Source of the DNA: Streptosporangium sp. NBC_01495
GTDB lineage: Bacteria > Actinomycetota > Actinomycetes > Streptosporangiales > Streptosporangiaceae
DNA: 64,000 bases
Reading direction: 5' to 3'
NCBI RefSeq assembly: GCF_036250735.1
Contig: NZ_CP109430.1
Location: forward strand, 3,968,001-4,032,000
Shown here piece by piece: positions 59,435 through 64,000 of the stretch (position 1 is the stretch's first letter; every line of letters begins with the position of its first letter). A model generated the notes under the pieces. It saw only the letters and a list, made by a program, of their open reading frames with translations, was not told where the DNA came from and did not search any database. The position numbers were made by a program, and so were the translations under genes.

Positions 59435-60495
59435 GCACGACGACCCGGTGGACGCGGCGCCACCTCGACCTGATCACCGAGGACCCGGCGATGACCGCAC
59501 CGCCCATCCTCGGCCCCGTCGAGGCGGCGCTGCCCGGTCTGGACCTGTGGGACATGTGGCCGATCCAGGAAGAGAGCGGTGCCACCGCCCTCTTCGACGG
59601 CCGCGAACTCTGGATGGGCCTGACCGCCCCGGCGGCCGGCCATCCGGAGGGCCGCCACGACGTCGCCCGCATCCGCCTGCTCGGCCTGGACGAAGGGAAG
59701 TGGATCGACCTCGGAAACCTCTTCCCCGACGGCGAATCACCGGGCAGCCGCGAGTGGTCCGGCACGGCGATCCGGCGTACGGACGGCACGGTCTCGGTCT
59801 TCTACACGGTGACCGGGCACCGCGACGAGAAGCGGCCCACCTTCGTCCAGCGGGTGTTCGAGGCACGTCTGCCGCTCGACGGGGAGCCCGGGCAGCCGAG
59901 ATCGGCCGAGCATCGGGAGATCGTACGTTCCGGCGGCGAGTTCTACCTCCCGGCCGACGAACGCGAAGGCGGGCCGGGGAGGATCCGGGCCTTCCGCGAC
60001 CCGGCCTGGTTCCGGGGCCACCTGCTGATCGCCGCCTCCGTCCCGTGGGGCGACCACCACATGGGCGCCGTCGCGCTGGCCGGCCCGGAGGCCGAGGGCC
60101 GGCCGCTGCGCCCGCCGCTCCTGGTCGCCGACGGGATCAACCGCGAGATCGAACGCCCGCACATCGTGGTCCACGGCGGCCTGCACTACCTGTTCTTCTG
60201 CACCCACCGCCAGTCGTTCGAACCGGAGGGCGCCGCCCCGACAGGTCTGTACGGCTTCGTCTCCACGACGCTGGAGGGCCCCTACGAACCCCTGAACGGC
60301 TCCGGCCTGGTCATCGGGAACCCGCAAACCCAGCCCGACCAGGCCTACGCCTGGATGGTGCTCGACGACCTGCGCGTGGTCAGCTTCCTCGACTACCGGG
60401 GCCCGGTCGAGCGGGCCCACTTCGGCGGGACACCCGCCCCGATGTTGAGACTGCGCCTGGAAGGCCCCCGTACCCGGCTCGAACCGCTCGGCTGA
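59431..60495 (+). CDS. Intracellular GH68 (levansucrase-family) enzyme
   Basis: A 354-residue five-blade beta-propeller enzyme of GH68. The nucleophile Asp is in LDLWDMWPIQEESG (about residue 41). The stabilising Asp is in RAFRDPAWF, and the acid/base Glu in INREIERPHIVV. No signal peptide is visible, unlike secreted levansucrases, and the length is shorter than the usual 450+. With an ABC importer and fructokinase in the same coupled operon, it likely hydrolyses imported sucrose or short fructosides rather than making levan outside the cell. GTG 59431 overlaps the kinase stop by 4 bp. Confidence 0.85.
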   Translation: MSTTTRWTRRHLDLITEDPAMTAPPILGPVEAALPGLDLWDMWPIQEESGATALFDGRELWMGLTAPAAGHPEGRHDVARIRLLGLDEGKWIDLGNLFPDGESPGSREWSGTAIRRTDGTVSVFYTVTGHRDEKRPTFVQRVFEARLPLDGEPGQPRSAEHREIVRSGGEFYLPADEREGGPGRIRAFRDPAWFRGHLLIAASVPWGDHHMGAVALAGPEAEGRPLRPPLLVADGINREIERPHIVVHGGLHYLFFCTHRQSFEPEGAAPTGLYGFVSTTLEGPYEPLNGSGLVIGNPQTQPDQAYAWMVLDDLRVVSFLDYRGPVERAHFGGTPAPMLRLRLEGPRTRLEPLG

Positions 60496-60544
60496 GGACG
60501 GGGAACCCGCTCACGGCGCCGGCGGCGACATGCGGACGAGAAGA

Positions 60545-62200
<1,656 letters not shown>

Positions 62201-62539
62201 TCAGTGGATGGGGGTGGAGCCTGCGGGGTTACCGCCCCGTGGGCCCGACGGGTTGCTCGGCCGGAGAACGTGCCGGGATCGCAGGCCGGCGCAGGTGGCC
62301 ACCGGGGTGGCCGGTGCGCCGTTGGCGAGGAAGCCGAAGGTCGTGCTCGCGCCGGTGCCGAGCGAACCGTTCCAGGTCTCGTTGCGAACGGTCACGTTGG
62401 CACCCGAACCCGAGCGCATGTCGCCCCAGCTCTGGGTGATGGTCTGCGAACCGGGCCAGGACCAGCCGACGGTCCAGCCGTTGACCGCGGAGGTGCCCGC
62501 GCGCACGGTGACCTCCCCCTGGAATCGGTGTCCTGGCAT
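62201..62539 (-). pseudogene. CBM2 (cellulose-binding) domain fragment
   Basis: A 112-residue frame whose residues 5-85 match the second half of a family 2 carbohydrate-binding module (FQGEVTVRAGTSAVNGWTV, WSWPGSQTITQSWGDMRSGS, NETWNGSLGTGASTTFGFLA, ending TPVATC). The first strands, including the initial Cys and Trp, are missing, and no catalytic domain is attached. An AGGAGT before the ATG means it could be translated. It lies 12 bp after the GH43 gene and may be the detached end of that or another secreted hydrolase. Confidence 0.65.
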
Positions 62540-62551
62540 GTACGACTCCTG

Positions 62552-64000
62552 TCACTGGAAGGAGGCGTCGTCGACGTAGAGGCCGTCGATGCCCGCGGCC
62601 GTCTCGACGTAGAGGGAGGCATTGGTCAGCGTCCCGGTCCACGAGACCGTCGCGGTGCCGGTGAGCTGGGTCCACCCGTTGGCGTTGACCGTCTGCGCCG
62701 GGGTGAGCTGGACGTAGTTCGTCGTGCCGTTCGCGGTGAGTGTCAGGGTCGCCTTCGCGCTGGGAGTGCCGCCCTGCGAGCGGACCCAGACGCTCGTGGT
62801 GTAGCTCCTGCCGTTGGTGAGTTGCGCGGTCACGTTCTGGTGGGGGCCCTGCCAGGCGGCCGTACGGCCGGAGTTGAGCAGGGACCGGCTGCCACCGTGA
62901 GCCACGTCGGCGGCGGAGGACAGGGTGCCACCGGAACCGGTCCAGCCCGTCGTGCCGTCCTCCATCGTGCCGTTGGTCAGCAGGTTCCCGCCGCTGCCGC
63001 CGCTCGGGGTGAACTGCCACCAGTCGAGGTTGAGCAGGTAGCCGCCGCCCCCGGCGAACCGGAGGTAGAGGTCGCGCGTGCCGGTGACGCCCGACACCGG
63101 GCAGGTGACCGAGGTCCAGTTCTGCCAGCCACCGGTGCCGGGGACGGTGCAGGTGCCGACGAGGGTGCCGGTGGCACTGCCGAGCCGGACCTCGATCCGG
63201 CCGCCGCCGGTGCCCGAGGCCACGCGGGCGGTGAAGGAGGAGGCTCCGGTGCCGAAGGCGACGCCCTTGACCTTGATGTGGTCGCCGTTCTCGATGAAGC
63301 CGACGTTCATGCCGCCCTCGCCGGAGGCTTCGGTCTCCACCCCGGATGCCCAGGCGATGGTCTCGGCCTCCTGGCGGACGAACGGGTCGAGGGTGCCGAC
63401 CTGCGGTGGTCCGGCGGTGGTCATGTTGATGGTCGGGATGGTGCCGTCGGCGTTGTAGGTGAACTTCTCCACGGCCACTGACCTGGTGTAACCGCCCCCG
63501 CCGGGGAGGGCGCCATTGTGGTAGAAGAAGTACGATCCTCCGGCGAAGTCGATGATCCCGGCGTGGTTGGTGAAGCTGCCGCCCTGGCGGGGCATGATCG
63601 TTCCCCGGTAGGTCCACGGCCCGGTGGCACTGGGGGCTGTTGAGTAGCCGATGAACTCCGAGCAGCATTCGGCGGCGAACACGTTGTAGTAGAGATTGTT
63701 GCGCTTGAAGATCCAGGGCCCCTCCTCATAGAGGGTGGGACGGCTGGCGTTGCCGCTGCGCGCGCCGAAGCCCGCGGCCGTGAGGGGGATCTGGGTCGGG
63801 CTGCCGGAGAAGGAGATCATGTCGGTGTTGAGCCGGACATACCACAGGCGGGGGTTGCCCCAATACAGGTAGGCCTGGCCGTTGTCGTCGATGAACGCGT
63901 GCGGATCGATCTCGCCGTTCTCGACCAGCGGGCGGCCCAGCGCGTCCCGGAAGGGCCCGGTGGGGCTGTCGCCGACCGCGACGCCGATGGCCATTCCGCC
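62552..64000 (-). CDS. GH43-type glycosidase with two carbohydrate-binding modules, 5' end outside window
   Basis: The visible 482 codons are the C-terminal part of a secreted GH43 enzyme. Family blocks are GEIDPHAFIDDNGQAYLYWG, the likely acid Glu in LYEEGPWIFKRNNLYY, and HAGIIDFAGGSYFFYHNG. A CBM6 follows from about EAETIAWASGVETEASGEGG to LNLDWWQFTPSGG, and then a CBM4/22-type jelly roll beginning NLLTNGTMEDGTTGWTGSGG and ending GIDGLYVDDASFQ. GH43 members act on arabinoxylan or arabinan; the specificity is not readable. The first catalytic Asp is beyond the window edge. It is co-directional with the GH27 gene. Confidence 0.87.
   Translation of the reverse strand, partial: GGMAIGVAVGDSPTGPFRDALGRPLVENGEIDPHAFIDDNGQAYLYWGNPRLWYVRLNTDMISFSGSPTQIPLTAAGFGARSGNASRPTLYEEGPWIFKRNNLYYNVFAAECCSEFIGYSTAPSATGPWTYRGTIMPRQGGSFTNHAGIIDFAGGSYFFYHNGALPGGGGYTRSVAVEKFTYNADGTIPTINMTTAGPPQVGTLDPFVRQEAETIAWASGVETEASGEGGMNVGFIENGDHIKVKGVAFGTGASSFTARVASGTGGGRIEVRLGSATGTLVGTCTVPGTGGWQNWTSVTCPVSGVTGTRDLYLRFAGGGGYLLNLDWWQFTPSGGSGGNLLTNGTMEDGTTGWTGSGGTLSSAADVAHGGSRSLLNSGRTAAWQGPHQNVTAQLTNGRSYTTSVWVRSQGGTPSAKATLTLTANGTTNYVQLTPAQTVNANGWTQLTGTATVSWTGTLTNASLYVETAAGIDGLYVDDASFQ

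Overview
The window reads as high-GC actinomycete chromosome, most like a Streptosporangium/Nonomuraea-type organism. The grounds are strong G/C at third codon positions, frequent GTG starts, an HTH/DUF397 regulator pair, LamG plus RHS exported giants, and an actinobacterial-type sarcosine oxidase and dimethylglycine oxidase. The genus is inferred from gene content only.

Layout. (1) 1-8067: a carotenoid locus with phytoene synthase (5' end outside the window), a CrtA-like monooxygenase, a family 2 glycosyltransferase, a CrtI-family desaturase and a CruF-type hydratase. PlsX and PlsY paralogues (acyl-phosphate chemistry) are interleaved with them, followed by a TSUP exporter. (2) 8207-9911: a Rieske ferredoxin and a GbcA-like glycine betaine monooxygenase. 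(3) 9998-20295: accessory DNA with a small secreted protein, an ISAs1-type transposase lacking part of its catalytic core, an FdhF/YdeP molybdoenzyme, an HTH/DUF397 pair, a TetR-controlled dehydrogenase and a four-repeat secreted protein. (4) 20296-40248: choline-to-glycine catabolism with two IclR regulators, choline dehydrogenase, betaine aldehyde dehydrogenase, a betaine ABC importer with a double permease, dimethylglycine oxidase and SoxBDAG. This block is interrupted at 29784-32100 by a tRNA-Val 3' fragment, a dead integrase, a coupled trio of small unknown genes with a divergent HTH/PLD-like regulator, and an IS3 relic. (5) 40265-52148: MFS relic, trypsin-like protease, RHS giant, LamG giant, IS3 relic. 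(6) 52149-54242: an NAD-dependent DNA ligase. (7) 54367-60495: a LacI-controlled fructoside operon (ABC importer, ROK fructokinase, intracellular GH68). (8) 60545-64000: secreted GH27 alpha-galactosidase, a CBM2 fragment and a GH43 enzyme cut by the window end.

How the genes work together. The betaine genes form a full route: choline to betaine aldehyde (BetA), to glycine betaine (BetB), to dimethylglycine (GbcA-like with the Rieske ferredoxin), to sarcosine (DMG oxidase), to glycine (SoxBDAG), with uptake by the Opu-type importer. Four separate promoter regions, in front of the ferredoxin/gbcA, betA, betB and dmgO genes, share a near-identical palindromic motif (GTTGCG...GC), suggesting one IclR-governed regulon spread over 24 kb.

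Most unusual points: the shared operator; the PlsX/PlsY paralogues inside a carotenoid locus, with plsY overlapped antisense at both ends; in-frame minisatellite insertions inside the sarcosine oxidase alpha subunit; the tRNA fragment with its integrase relic; and the coupled small-gene trio with its 16-bp inverted repeat.
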